From Planctomycetota bacterium (GTDB lineage Bacteria; Planctomycetota; PLA2): a stretch of DNA of 64,000 bases. The notes beneath the pieces are model-generated. The model had not been told where the DNA came from. It worked only from the letters and a program-made list of their open reading frames with translations, and searched no databases. Shown here piece by piece: positions 8,813 to 16,947 of this stretch (within the stretch, counting starts at the first letter, position 1; every line of letters starts with the position of its first letter). The position numbers were made by a program, and so were the translations under genes. The stretch lies in NCBI GenBank assembly GCA_021776735.1, contig JAJFFH010000027.1, positions 558,001 to 622,000 of the forward strand, in the 5' to 3' direction.

Positions 8813-9832
8813 TCAAAACAGGAGGCCGGGTTCTCTTTGGGGCGGCGGCGCTTCCTGGCCCATGATTTCGTAGGAGCGCGGGCTGGCGCAGCGACCCTGC
8901 GACGTGCGGCGCAAGAGCCCCGTGCGGATCAGGTAGGGCTCGTAGACCTCTTCGATCGTGCGCGCTTCTTCGCCTGCCGCCACGGCGAGCGTCTTGAGGC
9001 CGACCGGGCCGCCTCCGTGCTGCAGAAGCGTCTCGAGAATGCGGCGGTCGAGCGCGCAAAGGCCATGGCAGTCGATCCCCAGACGTCCCAGTCCTTCGGC
9101 CGCCACAGCGCCGTCGATCCGGTTGTCGTAGGCCTCCTGGGCCAGGTCGCGCACGCGTCGGAGAAAACGGTTGGCCACCCGCGGAGTGCCGCGGCTGCGT
9201 TCTGCCAGGAAATGTGCGGCGTCGGACTCCAGCTCGACGTGCAACGCCTTGGCCGAACGCGTCACAACCTCCGCCAGCTCCGGGGGGTCGTAGAGTTCCA
9301 GTTTTTCCTGAAGCCCGAAGCGCGCCCGGAACGGCGCACTCAAGAGACCTTCCCGTGTGGTCGCGCCGACCAGTGTGAACGGCTTCATCGAGAGCCGCAG
9401 CGAACGTGCCGCGGGTCCCTGGTCGAGCACGACATCGACGACGAAGTCCTCCATCGCGGTGTAGAGCATTTCCTCGACCGCGCGCGGCAATCGATGGATC
9501 TCGTCGATGAAGAGAAAGTCCCCCTCCTCGAGGTTCGAGATGATCCCGACCAGATCGCCGGGTCGCGCGAGGGCGGGGCCGCTTGTTTCATGAAGCTGGC
9601 TGCCCATCGCACGCGCCACAATGCCGGCCAGCGTCGTCTTGCCCAGCCCGGGAAGCCCGCTCAGCAGAAGATGATCGAGGCAATCGCCGCGGGCACGCGC
9701 TGCACGCAGCGCCAGTTGCAGGTTGTCGACGACCCGGCGCTGGCCGACGAACCGGTCGAAGTTGCGCGGACGCAGCGTGACCTCGAAGAGATCTTCGCCG
9801 TGCTCCGCGGTCGGCGCGAACGGCTGGCTCAT
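8813..9832 (-). CDS. ruvB: Holliday junction branch-migration ATPase RuvB
   Basis: 339 aa, normal length. Walker A GLPGLGKTT, Walker B FIDEIHRL, sensor GATTREGLLSAPFRARFG and the C-terminal winged helix with YEPYLIRTGL. It drives branch migration as a hexamer with RuvA; neither ruvA nor ruvC is nearby. The start MSQPFAPT is chosen because the longer frame (to 9979) runs through a short direct repeat (CTCTTGACCGATGGG twice, about 9855-9888) and the start of the opposite gene. Confidence 0.96.
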   Translation of the reverse strand: MSQPFAPTAEHGEDLFEVTLRPRNFDRFVGQRRVVDNLQLALRAARARGDCLDHLLLSGLPGLGKTTLAGIVARAMGSQLHETSGPALARPGDLVGIISNLEEGDFLFIDEIHRLPRAVEEMLYTAMEDFVVDVVLDQGPAARSLRLSMKPFTLVGATTREGLLSAPFRARFGLQEKLELYDPPELAEVVTRSAKALHVELESDAAHFLAERSRGTPRVANRFLRRVRDLAQEAYDNRIDGAVAAEGLGRLGIDCHGLCALDRRILETLLQHGGGPVGLKTLAVAAGEEARTIEEVYEPYLIRTGLLRRTSQGRCASPRSYEIMGQEAPPPQREPGLLF

Positions 9833-9854
9833 GCGGGGCTTGCTCCTCTGTCTC

Positions 9855-9888
9855 TCTTGACCGATGGGGCTCTCTTGACCGATGGGCC
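9855..9888. repeat. Short tandem direct repeat upstream of ruvB
   Basis: CTCTTGACCGATGGG occurs twice with a spacer of about 3 nt, upstream of the chosen ruvB start. Role unknown; it may double a regulatory site or be slippage. Confidence 0.5.
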
Positions 9889-10055
9889 TTCTTGTCGAAT
9901 TCTCGAATGGGCTTGCGATGGAATCGCGAGGTGTCCGCCAGCCGGACCAGACCGGCCTTGCAGCGTGATTGTACAGCACCTTGGGGGCAATCCCTGATTC
10001 GGATACTACATGGTGGGGCCGCCTGGGGCTGCTGCGGATCGAACGGTGTGCTTGC

Positions 10056-10061
10056 TACACT
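10056..10061 (+). promoter_or_regulatory. Leaderless-type extended -10 (TGC TACACT) for menG
   Basis: TACACT, preceded by TTGC, ends 6 nt before the GTG at 10068. It is one of the best examples of the leaderless spacing in this window. Confidence 0.5.
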
Positions 10062-10067
10062 CCGCCC

Positions 10068-10820
10068 GTGGCTCAAGAAGCGCAGGAAATACAAGAAACC
10101 CCGGCCCGAAACGACTTGCCTCGCGACGAGTCCGGGGCGCTCGACAAGAAGAGCCGTCGGGTGCAGCAGATGTTTGGGCGGATCGCGCCGCGCTACGACC
10201 TGTTGAACCGGGTGCTCTCGCTCAACACCGACCAGCGCTGGCGTCGCCGCACGGTCCGGATGGCGAAACCTGCGGGCCCGGTCCTCGACGTCTGTACCGG
10301 CACCGGTGATCTGGCCGCGGCCTTCGCGCACGCCACCGGCGACCAGGTGGTCGGGGTTGATTTTTGTGCGCCCATGCTCGTACGCGGCAAGGACAAGAAA
10401 GCGTGCCGCTCCGTACGGTTCGCCCGCGGCGATGCGCTCGCCCTGCCGTTGCCGAGTGATCGCTTCGATGTCGTGGCCGTCGCGTTCGGGATCCGCAACG
10501 TCGCGGATCTCGATCAGGGACTGCGGGAGCTGGTCCGCGTGGCCCGCCCCGGCGGGCGCGTCGCGATCCTCGAGTTCACCATGCCTCGCGGCCGGATTTT
10601 CGGCGCGTTCTACAAACTCTACTTCGGCCGGATCCTGCCCTTCCTGGGCAATCTCGTTTCGCGCAGCCGGGCGTACACATACCTCAACAGCAGCGTGCTC
10701 GAGTGGGCGAGCCGCGAGGAACTGGCGCAACGGCTTCAGGCAGCCGGTTGCGAACGGGTCGAGGTTCACCCGCTCACGTTCGGGATCGCCGCCGTCCATC
10801 TCGGCGTGAAAGCATCTTGA
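10068..10820 (+). CDS. menG: Demethylmenaquinone methyltransferase (MenG/UbiE family)
   Basis: SAM-dependent C-methyltransferase making menaquinone from demethylmenaquinone. 250 aa with the family N-terminus MFGRIAPRYDLLNRVLS, SAM motif VLDVCTGTGDLA, FGIRNV and the C-terminal NSSVLEWASREEL. Because mqnA and UbiA/UbiX-type genes are in the window and no ubiquinone-specific gene is seen, the menaquinone role is preferred. The GTG at 10068 is chosen over an upstream ATG from the -10 spacing. It overlaps the next gene by 4 nt (TTGA). Confidence 0.92.
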   Translation: MAQEAQEIQETPARNDLPRDESGALDKKSRRVQQMFGRIAPRYDLLNRVLSLNTDQRWRRRTVRMAKPAGPVLDVCTGTGDLAAAFAHATGDQVVGVDFCAPMLVRGKDKKACRSVRFARGDALALPLPSDRFDVVAVAFGIRNVADLDQGLRELVRVARPGGRVAILEFTMPRGRIFGAFYKLYFGRILPFLGNLVSRSRAYTYLNSSVLEWASREELAQRLQAAGCERVEVHPLTFGIAAVHLGVKAS

Positions 10821-11575
10821 GTCGCCAAACGGCGAACGACCGCGGAAGCGTGGCGCCGCCGTCTCCGCTCAAGATCTACACGGACACCAGCCGGAGCCTC
10901 AGCGCGAGCCTCTTGTTCATGGTGCCGCTGTTCGCGATCTACCAGATCGGATTGCTACTCGACGACAGCGTGCGCAACGGCACGGACCCCGTCTTCCGCG
11001 AGCTGTTCGACCGCGCCCGCCATATGGGCATGCTGGTCACGAACCTTGTCTTGCTCGGACTGCTGCTCATCGCGGTCGGCAAGACCAAGACAAAGCGCCG
11101 CCACGTACCGGGCTTGTACGGATTCATGCTCCTCGAGTCATGCGTCTGGGCCGCGTTCCTGCTCGTGACCGGCCGTTGGATCTCGCAGACGATCCTCCCG
11201 CACCTGATACCCCAGGAGAAAGTCGCGCTGCTGTTGGCCCTTCAACCCTTCGCGCGCAGCCTGTTTGCGTCCGCTGGTGCCGGCATCTACGAGGAGGTCT
11301 TGTTCCGGCTGCTCTTGATGGGCGGAATGTTGCTCGTGTTGCAACGCGCCCTGCGTGGCCGCGCGATCTGGGTCGTGCCTCTCGCGGCCATGGTTTCCGC
11401 GGTGTTGTTCTCGCTCGCCCACCACGAACTGGGAAACGAGGAGTACTACCGACCGTGGTTTTTTTATCGCGTCGGACTGGGATTCGTGCTCGCCCTGGTC
11501 TATTGGGCGCGCGGTGTCGGCATCGCCGCCTATTCCCACGCCCTCTACAATGTGGCGCTCGTTCTGCAAGGCTAG
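10817..11575 (+). CDS. CPBP (CAAX-type) intramembrane metalloprotease
   Basis: 252 aa with about six membrane segments. The three family motifs are present: YEEVLFRLLLMG (EExxxR), FSLAHH (FxxxH) and the late HALYN. CPBP proteases process prenylated proteins in eukaryotes; bacterial substrates are mostly unknown. The TTG at 10817 overlaps the menG stop; a GTG at 10850 is an alternative. Its place between menG and ubiX suggests co-transcription rather than a known role in quinone synthesis. Confidence 0.85.
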   Translation: MSRQTANDRGSVAPPSPLKIYTDTSRSLSASLLFMVPLFAIYQIGLLLDDSVRNGTDPVFRELFDRARHMGMLVTNLVLLGLLLIAVGKTKTKRRHVPGLYGFMLLESCVWAAFLLVTGRWISQTILPHLIPQEKVALLLALQPFARSLFASAGAGIYEEVLFRLLLMGGMLLVLQRALRGRAIWVVPLAAMVSAVLFSLAHHELGNEEYYRPWFFYRVGLGFVLALVYWARGVGIAAYSHALYNVALVLQG

Positions 11576-11608
11576 GACCACGTCGAAAGGGCGAGAACGC
11601 GAGGGTCC

Positions 11609-12244
11609 ATGTCCCAACCCCATCAGAAACCCGGACCGGCTCATCAGGGATCGGGGCCGGCCGAGTACGCCGTCGCGATTACCGGCGCATCCGGATCCGC
11701 CTACGGCCTCCGCCTGGTGCGCGCGCTCGCCGGTGCCGGACACCGGGTTCACGTGGTTGTGTCCGCCGGCGGCGCCCGCGTGCTACGCCACGAGTGTGGC
11801 CTCTCGATCTCGGCGAACGATCCGGATCCGACCGTCCTCGCGCCCGCGCATCCCGACCGCGTGACAACGCACGCCGAGCCGAACTACGGCGCCTGCATCG
11901 CCTCGGGCTCGTATCCGATCGCGGGCATGGCCGTCTGCCCGGCGTCGATGGGCACGATCGGCCGGATCGCCGCGGGCACGGCGGAAACCCTGGTCACGCG
12001 CGCCGCCGATGTCTGTCTCAAGGAACGCCGCCACCTCGTTCTCGTGCCGCGCGAGACGCCGTTCTCCCTCCTGCATCTGGAAAACCTCACGAAACTCACC
12101 CGCGCCGGCGCCGTCGTCGTTCCGGCCGCGCCGGGCTTTTATCACGACCCGCAGTCGATCGACGATCTCGTCGACTTCGTCGTGGCCCGGGTGCTCGAAC
12201 AACTGGGCGTCCCCCAAACACTCGTGGAACCGTGGCGCGGCTAG
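11609..12244 (+). CDS. ubiX: Flavin prenyltransferase UbiX-type
   Basis: Makes prenylated FMN, the cofactor of UbiD-type decarboxylases. 211 aa, with AVAITGASGSAYGLRL at the N-terminus and CPASMGTIGRIAAG..LVTRAADV..KERRHLVLVPRETP as the family core. Futalosine-pathway organisms use UbiX/UbiD-type enzymes after the naphthoate stage, so this probably serves menaquinone. No ubiD-type partner is in the window. The first 20 residues are low-complexity and the start could be later. Confidence 0.93.
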   Translation: MSQPHQKPGPAHQGSGPAEYAVAITGASGSAYGLRLVRALAGAGHRVHVVVSAGGARVLRHECGLSISANDPDPTVLAPAHPDRVTTHAEPNYGACIASGSYPIAGMAVCPASMGTIGRIAAGTAETLVTRAADVCLKERRHLVLVPRETPFSLLHLENLTKLTRAGAVVVPAAPGFYHDPQSIDDLVDFVVARVLEQLGVPQTLVEPWRG

Positions 12245-12264
12245 CGCGGCACAACGAACTCACG

Positions 12265-13191
12265 GTGGGAACCAGGGTGACACGGCAAACGGACGGCGAT
12301 TCTTGCGCGCAGGACCGGCCCCCCGGGATCGTCGCGCAGGTGCGCGAAACCGCGGCCATGATCAAGGTGGCGCACTCGGTGTTCGCGCTGCCGTTCGCCC
12401 TGGCCGCGGCCGCGCTGGCGCTCCGCGCCGAGGGAGGCTGGTCGTGGGGAGCGGTGTTTTGGATCGTGTGGTGCGCCGTGTTCGCGCGCACCGCGGCGAT
12501 GGCCCAGAACCGTCTTGCCGACGCGAGGCTCGACGCCGCCAATCCACGCACCCAAAACCGCGCGCTCCCGGCGGGCCGCGTGTCACGAAAGTTCGTTCTT
12601 GTTCTCGTCGTCTTGTCGTCGCTCCTGTTTACCGGCGGCGCGTGGATGCTCGATCCGTTGTGCGCCGCCTTGACGCCGGTTGTACTGGTCGTGCTCCTCG
12701 GCTACCCGTACGCCAAGCGGATCACGTTCCTGTGCCACTTCTGGCTGGGCTTCGCGCTCGGACTTGCGCCGATCGGCGCGTGGGTCGCCGTGCACGGCTT
12801 CGCCGGTTTTGCGACGCCGCTCCTCCTGGCCTTCGCGGTCCTGCTGTGGACCGGTGGATTCGACGTGATCTATTCGTGTCAGGACGCGCAACACGACAAG
12901 AACCACGGCCTGCATTCGCTGCCCGCCTACCTGGGGGTCGCGGGCGCCCTCCGCCTCGCCCGCTTGCTGCACGGAACGGCCTGGATTTGCCTGGCCGCAC
13001 TTGTCTGGGTCAACCCATACCTGGGCTGGCTGTACGGAATCGGACTGGTGCTCGCCGCGGCACTCCTCGTGTACGAACACTCCCTCGTCACGCCCGACGA
13101 CCTCTCGCGAGTAAACGTCGCCTTCTTCACCCTGAACGGTCTGGTGTCGGTCGTCCTGGGCGCCCTGACGATCGCCGACGCGTGGCTATAG
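12265..13191 (+). CDS. UbiA-family prenyltransferase (probable MqnP-like, menaquinone)
   Basis: Integral membrane aromatic prenyltransferase. Both Asp-rich motifs are present: NRLADARLDA and DVIYSCQDAQHDK, plus about eight hydrophobic segments. By linkage to menG, ubiX and the distant mqnA it most likely prenylates the futalosine-pathway naphthoate. The start is uncertain: GTG 12265 and GTG 12277 would both place the 12-bp word (12289-12300, TDGD) inside the protein, while ATG 12358 (MIKVAHSVFALPFAL) would leave the word intergenic. The latter fits UbiA families, which begin shortly before the first helix. Confidence 0.88.
   Translation: MGTRVTRQTDGDSCAQDRPPGIVAQVRETAAMIKVAHSVFALPFALAAAALALRAEGGWSWGAVFWIVWCAVFARTAAMAQNRLADARLDAANPRTQNRALPAGRVSRKFVLVLVVLSSLLFTGGAWMLDPLCAALTPVVLVVLLGYPYAKRITFLCHFWLGFALGLAPIGAWVAVHGFAGFATPLLLAFAVLLWTGGFDVIYSCQDAQHDKNHGLHSLPAYLGVAGALRLARLLHGTAWICLAALVWVNPYLGWLYGIGLVLAAALLVYEHSLVTPDDLSRVNVAFFTLNGLVSVVLGALTIADAWL
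12289..12300 (-). repeat. Dispersed 12-bp word, copy 3
   Basis: Exact copy, 44 bp after the ubiX stop and at the uncertain start of the ubiA-type gene. Confidence 0.8.
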
Positions 13192-13223
13192 TCCGTTCAT
13201 GGCTGATGCCTCATGCCTCCTAC

Positions 13224-13253
13224 TAGCGAAAATCCGCTTTGCGATTTTCGCTA
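13224..13253. repeat. REP-like palindrome, 11-bp perfect outer stem
   Basis: TAGCGAAAATC, an 8-nt centre, GATTTTCGCTA. It lies between the ubiA-type gene and a minus-strand microprotein whose stop codon is the last 3 bp of the right arm. Confidence 0.7.
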
Positions 13254-13379
13254 CGGGTTGAAGAAGCGGATCACGGCCTCGCGCAAGCCGTAGAGCGCGA
13301 GCGCGACCACCGCGAACAGGCCCAAGCCGTGCAGGCTTGCCGCCAAGAGGGTGGTCGTCGCCAGATTCATGGTGTTCAT
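13251..13379 (-). CDS. Putative 42-aa membrane microprotein
   Basis: Minus-strand frame reading MNTMNLATTTLLAASLHGLG and on to a single hydrophobic helix (LGLFAVVALALYGL), then charged REAVIRFFNP. The composition is that of a small single-pass membrane protein, with a Met at 13370 as an alternative start. No strong Shine-Dalgarno is seen. The stop codon lies in the palindrome at 13224-13253, which could end its own transcript. No family recognised; a chance frame is possible. Confidence 0.42.
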   Translation of the reverse strand: MNTMNLATTTLLAASLHGLGLFAVVALALYGLREAVIRFFNP

Positions 13380-13478
13380 CGTGGACCCATACCGATCACG
13401 TGATCTACCGCTTTTTGGGGCGATTTATTCGTCTGGCCGCGGTGCAAGAGCTCCCCGTTTCGTGGGCGACCGAGCGGG

Positions 13479-13484
13479 TAGGAT
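13479..13484 (+). promoter_or_regulatory. Leaderless-type -10 (TAGGAT) for holA
   Basis: TAGGAT ends 6 nt before the GTG at 13491, the same hexamer and spacing as at 3737. Confidence 0.5.
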
Positions 13485-13490
13485 GCAGGC

Positions 13491-14456
13491 GTGGGCGTCA
13501 TTCTCATTCTTGGTTCCGAACGCTTCTTGGCGGGTCAGGCGGTGCGGGACGCGACCGCGGCACCGGATCTGGATCTGGCGCGTTTTGACGCGGACGCCAA
13601 GCTGGGCGCGGTGCTCGACGAACTGCGCACGCCGTCGCTGCTCGGCGGTCGGCGCGTTGCCGTGGTCGATCCGGCCGACGCGCTCGTGCAGGGAGACGCC
13701 TTGGCGGTCTTGGCGGACTACGCCGATGCGCCGGTGCCGGATACGCTGCTCATCCTCGTGACCTCGTCGGTGGACGGTCGCACCAAGGTCGGCAAGCGCC
13801 TGAAGAGCGCTTCCTCGGTCATCGACTGCAAGGCGCCTTCGGCCCGGGAGATGCCGCGTTGGATTTCGGACCAGGGACGCGAAGTCCACGGGCTCCAGAT
13901 CGGCGTGGACGCTGCCGGAACGCTGTATCAACGCGTGGGTGACGATCTCGGACTGTTGGACTCGGCCCTGCGACGACTCAAGGAGCAGATCGCGCCGCGG
14001 ACCCGGCTCGAGCCGCGTGACATCGCCTCCTCGACCGCGGCGCATCGGAGCCCGATCCTGTACGAGACGGCGAGCGCGCTTGAGGAGCGCGATCTGTCGC
14101 GGGCGCTGGGCTCTCTTTCCGCCGCGTTCCACGAGGGTGTACGCGTCAACCAGGACGTGGTCGCCGACGCCGCCGGCGTCGCTCCGATCCTGCTGGGCCA
14201 CCTGCACCGGACCTGGGTCAAGCTCCTGCGCTTTCACCTGCTGCGGCGTGAAGAGTCTCCCGAGGACGCGGCGCGCTCCGTGGGGGTCTCGCCGCGCGCG
14301 ACTCGATTTTTTCTAAAAAAAGTTCAACGATGGCCTATGCAGGAGCTGCTGGAGCGGCACAAGTGCTTTTTGGAAGCTGACTTGGAGCTGAAGGGCGGCG
14401 CGCCCGCGGGACCGCAGCCGGTCCTCGAAAAGCTCCTCTTGGGCCTGCTGGCGTGA
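13491..14456 (+). CDS. holA: DNA polymerase III delta subunit
   Basis: Clamp-loader subunit that opens the beta clamp. 321 aa, starting at GTG. The N-terminal fold shows the usual start ILILGSERFLAGQAV, the SLLGGRRVAVVDPAD strand, and the AREMPRWISDQGREVHGLQI helix, followed by the delta-type helical region and the C-terminal collar (AGVAPILLGHLHRTWVKLLRFHL). HolA is poorly conserved, so the call rests on the architecture. It lies upstream of a small gene and mutL. Confidence 0.85.
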   Translation: MGVILILGSERFLAGQAVRDATAAPDLDLARFDADAKLGAVLDELRTPSLLGGRRVAVVDPADALVQGDALAVLADYADAPVPDTLLILVTSSVDGRTKVGKRLKSASSVIDCKAPSAREMPRWISDQGREVHGLQIGVDAAGTLYQRVGDDLGLLDSALRRLKEQIAPRTRLEPRDIASSTAAHRSPILYETASALEERDLSRALGSLSAAFHEGVRVNQDVVADAAGVAPILLGHLHRTWVKLLRFHLLRREESPEDAARSVGVSPRATRFFLKKVQRWPMQELLERHKCFLEADLELKGGAPAGPQPVLEKLLLGLLA

Positions 14457-14472
14457 CCCGTTTTCCGTCTAT

Positions 14473-14496
14473 GGGGATGGAGAGTCTCCATGCCCC
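14473..14496 (+). promoter_or_regulatory. Hairpin burying the start codon of the 135-aa gene
   Basis: GGGGATGGAGA pairs with TCTCCATGCCCC around a single G, with one bulged C. The right arm contains the ATG at 14490-14492 and the left arm contains the purine-rich GGAGAG that would serve as ribosome binding site. As RNA it would hide both. Confidence 0.5.
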
Positions 14497-14897
14497 GACA
14501 AACACGCCCCGAACTGCTGCTTGAACTCGACCGCCTCGGCGTGGTCGATCCGTTTTCCCTGCGCGTCGAACCGTCTCCGGACGGCCCGCTCGTTTTCGAT
14601 CCCGGTCGCGGTCGCCGCGTCGCGCTTGAAGCCGCGGGCCTGCACCTGGCCGGAGCGAGCCAGGCCCTGCTCGCCCTGTCGATGCGCTGGATGGCCGAAG
14701 CGGGCGGTGAAATCGACCCCGAGCCCGAGCCGGCATTCGGGGAGGCCCGGCTGATCCTGAGGCGGCGGGAGGCGCGCCTGTTGAATGCGCTCTTGAAGAG
14801 ACACCTCGGCCGACTTCCCCAGCCGCCATCGTGGATGCCGGAGCTCCAAAAGGGGCTGCAGCAGGTCGACGAATTCTTGCGCTGGGAGGCGGAATGA
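14490..14897 (+). CDS. Conserved-looking 135-aa protein of unknown function
   Basis: Soluble, Leu/Arg/Glu-rich, no membrane segment or signal. The middle (VALEAAGLHLAGASQALLAL) and end (LQKGLQQVDEFLRWEAE) look helical. I do not recognise a family. It starts 34 bp after holA and its stop lies about 90 bp before mutL, so it is probably expressed with them. Its start codon is inside a strong hairpin, a sign of translational control. Confidence 0.65.
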   Translation: MPRQTRPELLLELDRLGVVDPFSLRVEPSPDGPLVFDPGRGRRVALEAAGLHLAGASQALLALSMRWMAEAGGEIDPEPEPAFGEARLILRRREARLLNALLKRHLGRLPQPPSWMPELQKGLQQVDEFLRWEAE

Positions 14898-14983
14898 GTG
14901 CCCCCGGGCCCCTGTTTCTGCATTCGTGTTGCCCCCGCCCGTGCAGAGCGATCCGGGCGGGGTCTGTCGGTCCCCGGCGGATA

Positions 14984-16852
14984 ATGGAGGGCCCCGTGAT
15001 TGAGAAGAACCGCCTGAAAGACCCCCTTGCATCGGGCGCACGCATTCGCGTACTCGACCCGCACGTCGCCAACAAGATCGCGGCCGGCGAGGTCGTCGAG
15101 AGGCCAGCGTCCGTCGTCAAGGAGTTGGTCGAGAACGCCCTCGATGCCCACGCGCAACACGTCGAGGTGTATCTCGAGGAAGGCGGACGCCGCTTGATCC
15201 GCGTGGTCGATGACGGGTGGGGCATGGGCGCGCAGGATCTGGAACGCACCTTTCTCGCGCACGCGACGAGCAAGCTGGCCGACGTCGAGGATCTCGAGTC
15301 GATCGCCACACTGGGGTTTCGGGGCGAGGCGCTGGCGTCGATCGGATCGATTGCGCAGGCGCGCATCGTGTCGCGCGAGGCGGACTCGGACAGCGGGCAC
15401 GTGGTCGAGAACCGCGGCGGGAAACTCTTGCCCGTCCGGTCGGCGGGCGCCGCGCCCGGAACCGACGTCAGCGTTCGCAACCTGTTTTTCAATACTCCGG
15501 CGCGCCAGAAGTTCCTGCGCACCGTGCGGACGGAATTCGGCCACGTCGAGGATCTGCTGCGACGCTTCGCGCTCGCGTTTCCCGAGGTCGGGTTTCGCCT
15601 GACGCACAACGGGACCGAGACCCTGCACGCGCCGCCTGCATCGGATCGCCGAGAGCGGCTCGGGGCGCTCTTCGGCAAGGCACTGGGCGACGCGGTGCTG
15701 CGCGTCGATCTCGAAACAGGCGAGGGCAAGGTGGAGGCGTATCTGGCGCCGCCGTCGATCACGCGGCCGAACGCCCGCGACTTGCGCTTTTTTGTCAACG
15801 GCCGGTTCGTGCGCGACAAGATCCTGCATCGCCTCGTGCGGGACGTGTACCGCGACACGCTGCATGGCGGCCGCTACCCCGTGGTCTTTTTGTTCTTCGA
15901 TCTCGATCCGACCCGGATCGACGTAAACGTCCATCCGCAAAAGACCGAGATCCGCTGGCGCGACGCACGTTTTCTTCACGCCGCCGTCGGCCCTGCGCTG
16001 CGCCGCGCCCTGCGCAACGCGGACCTCGCGACGCGTTCGGCGCACGAGTTGGACGGAGCCGGTCCGGGTGCAACGCCGCACACCGAGGGCATCCGCTCGG
16101 CCATGGCTGATTTCTTTCACCGCGCGGCACAGGGTGACGACCGTCTGGGCGAGCCGGGCGCGAGCCGTTTCGGGGGCCCCTCCGGTTCGGGATCCGGGTC
16201 CGGTTCCGGCGCGGATCGTGGTGCCTCGGACGCGGAGACTGGGGCCTTTGACCAGAATCCGTCCGACGGCCTGCGGCCGTTGCGGATCGCGCAGTTTCAC
16301 AACTCGTGGTTGGTCGTGGAGACCGAAAGCGGCCTCGCGATCGTCGATCAGCACGCCCTGCACGAGCGGATGAACTACGACCGAATCCTGAAGCGCCTGA
16401 CCGAGGGCGGCGTGGACAGCCAGCGGCTCCTCGTGCCCGAAGAGGTGGAGCTGTCGGCGCAGGACCAGGCCCTTCTTGTCGATCACCAGGATCTGTTGCG
16501 GCGCTGCGGCATCGAATGGAGCCCGTTCGGGCCCGGATCGATCGCGGTCGAGGCGCTGCCGGCGGTCCTCCCGCGTGCCAAGGCCGCCGAGTTGGTGCAC
16601 GACATCGCGGGCCTGCTGCGCGCGCGCGGCGGGGACGCCGACATCGATCCGCGCGTCCTCTTTCACGACGTGGCGGACACGATGGCCTGCAAGGCGTCGG
16701 TCCGCTTTGGCGACCGCCTGAACGACGCCGAGGCGCGCGCCCTGCTGGAAGAGAGCGGCGCGCTCGACGCGTCGTTCGTCTGCCCGCACGGCCGACCGAC
16801 CGTGTGGAGAATCGCCGGAACGGAATTGGAGAAACGCTTCGGGAGACGGTAG
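14984..16852 (+). CDS. mutL: DNA mismatch repair protein MutL (endonuclease type)
   Basis: GHKL ATPase, 622 aa. N-terminus: IRVLDPHVANKIAAGEVVER, ELVENALDA, ATSKL, GFRGEAL. The C-terminal domain carries endonuclease-type motifs: DQHALHERMNYD (matching DQHAx2Ex4E with a final Asp), ACKAS, CPHGRP and a terminal FGRR. This suggests a nicking MutL and MutH-independent repair. A Gly/Ser-rich linker (GSGSGSGSGADRG) joins the halves. Start options are ATG 14984 and GTG 14996; GATAAT at 14980-14985 overlaps the first, which makes the GTG plausible. Confidence 0.95.
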   Translation: MEGPVIEKNRLKDPLASGARIRVLDPHVANKIAAGEVVERPASVVKELVENALDAHAQHVEVYLEEGGRRLIRVVDDGWGMGAQDLERTFLAHATSKLADVEDLESIATLGFRGEALASIGSIAQARIVSREADSDSGHVVENRGGKLLPVRSAGAAPGTDVSVRNLFFNTPARQKFLRTVRTEFGHVEDLLRRFALAFPEVGFRLTHNGTETLHAPPASDRRERLGALFGKALGDAVLRVDLETGEGKVEAYLAPPSITRPNARDLRFFVNGRFVRDKILHRLVRDVYRDTLHGGRYPVVFLFFDLDPTRIDVNVHPQKTEIRWRDARFLHAAVGPALRRALRNADLATRSAHELDGAGPGATPHTEGIRSAMADFFHRAAQGDDRLGEPGASRFGGPSGSGSGSGSGADRGASDAETGAFDQNPSDGLRPLRIAQFHNSWLVVETESGLAIVDQHALHERMNYDRILKRLTEGGVDSQRLLVPEEVELSAQDQALLVDHQDLLRRCGIEWSPFGPGSIAVEALPAVLPRAKAAELVHDIAGLLRARGGDADIDPRVLFHDVADTMACKASVRFGDRLNDAEARALLEESGALDASFVCPHGRPTVWRIAGTELEKRFGRR

Positions 16853-16932
16853 GCCAAGAGCGAACACATCTTGAGCACATCCTGATCGCCTGATCGGATG
16901 CTGCGACATGCGCGGGACCCGAGTCGGCCTGC

Positions 16933-16944
16933 ATCGCCGTCCGT
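16933..16944 (+). repeat. Dispersed 12-bp word, copy 4
   Basis: Exact copy, beginning 3 bp beyond the stop codon of the minus-strand gene that ends at 16948, preceded by GC as in most copies. Confidence 0.8.
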
Positions 16945-16947
16945 TCG

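Noticed and set aside
10703-10816. Longer CPBP start inside menG
   Set aside because: The extra residues are the shadow of menG codons; TTG at 10817 overlapping the menG stop is more natural.
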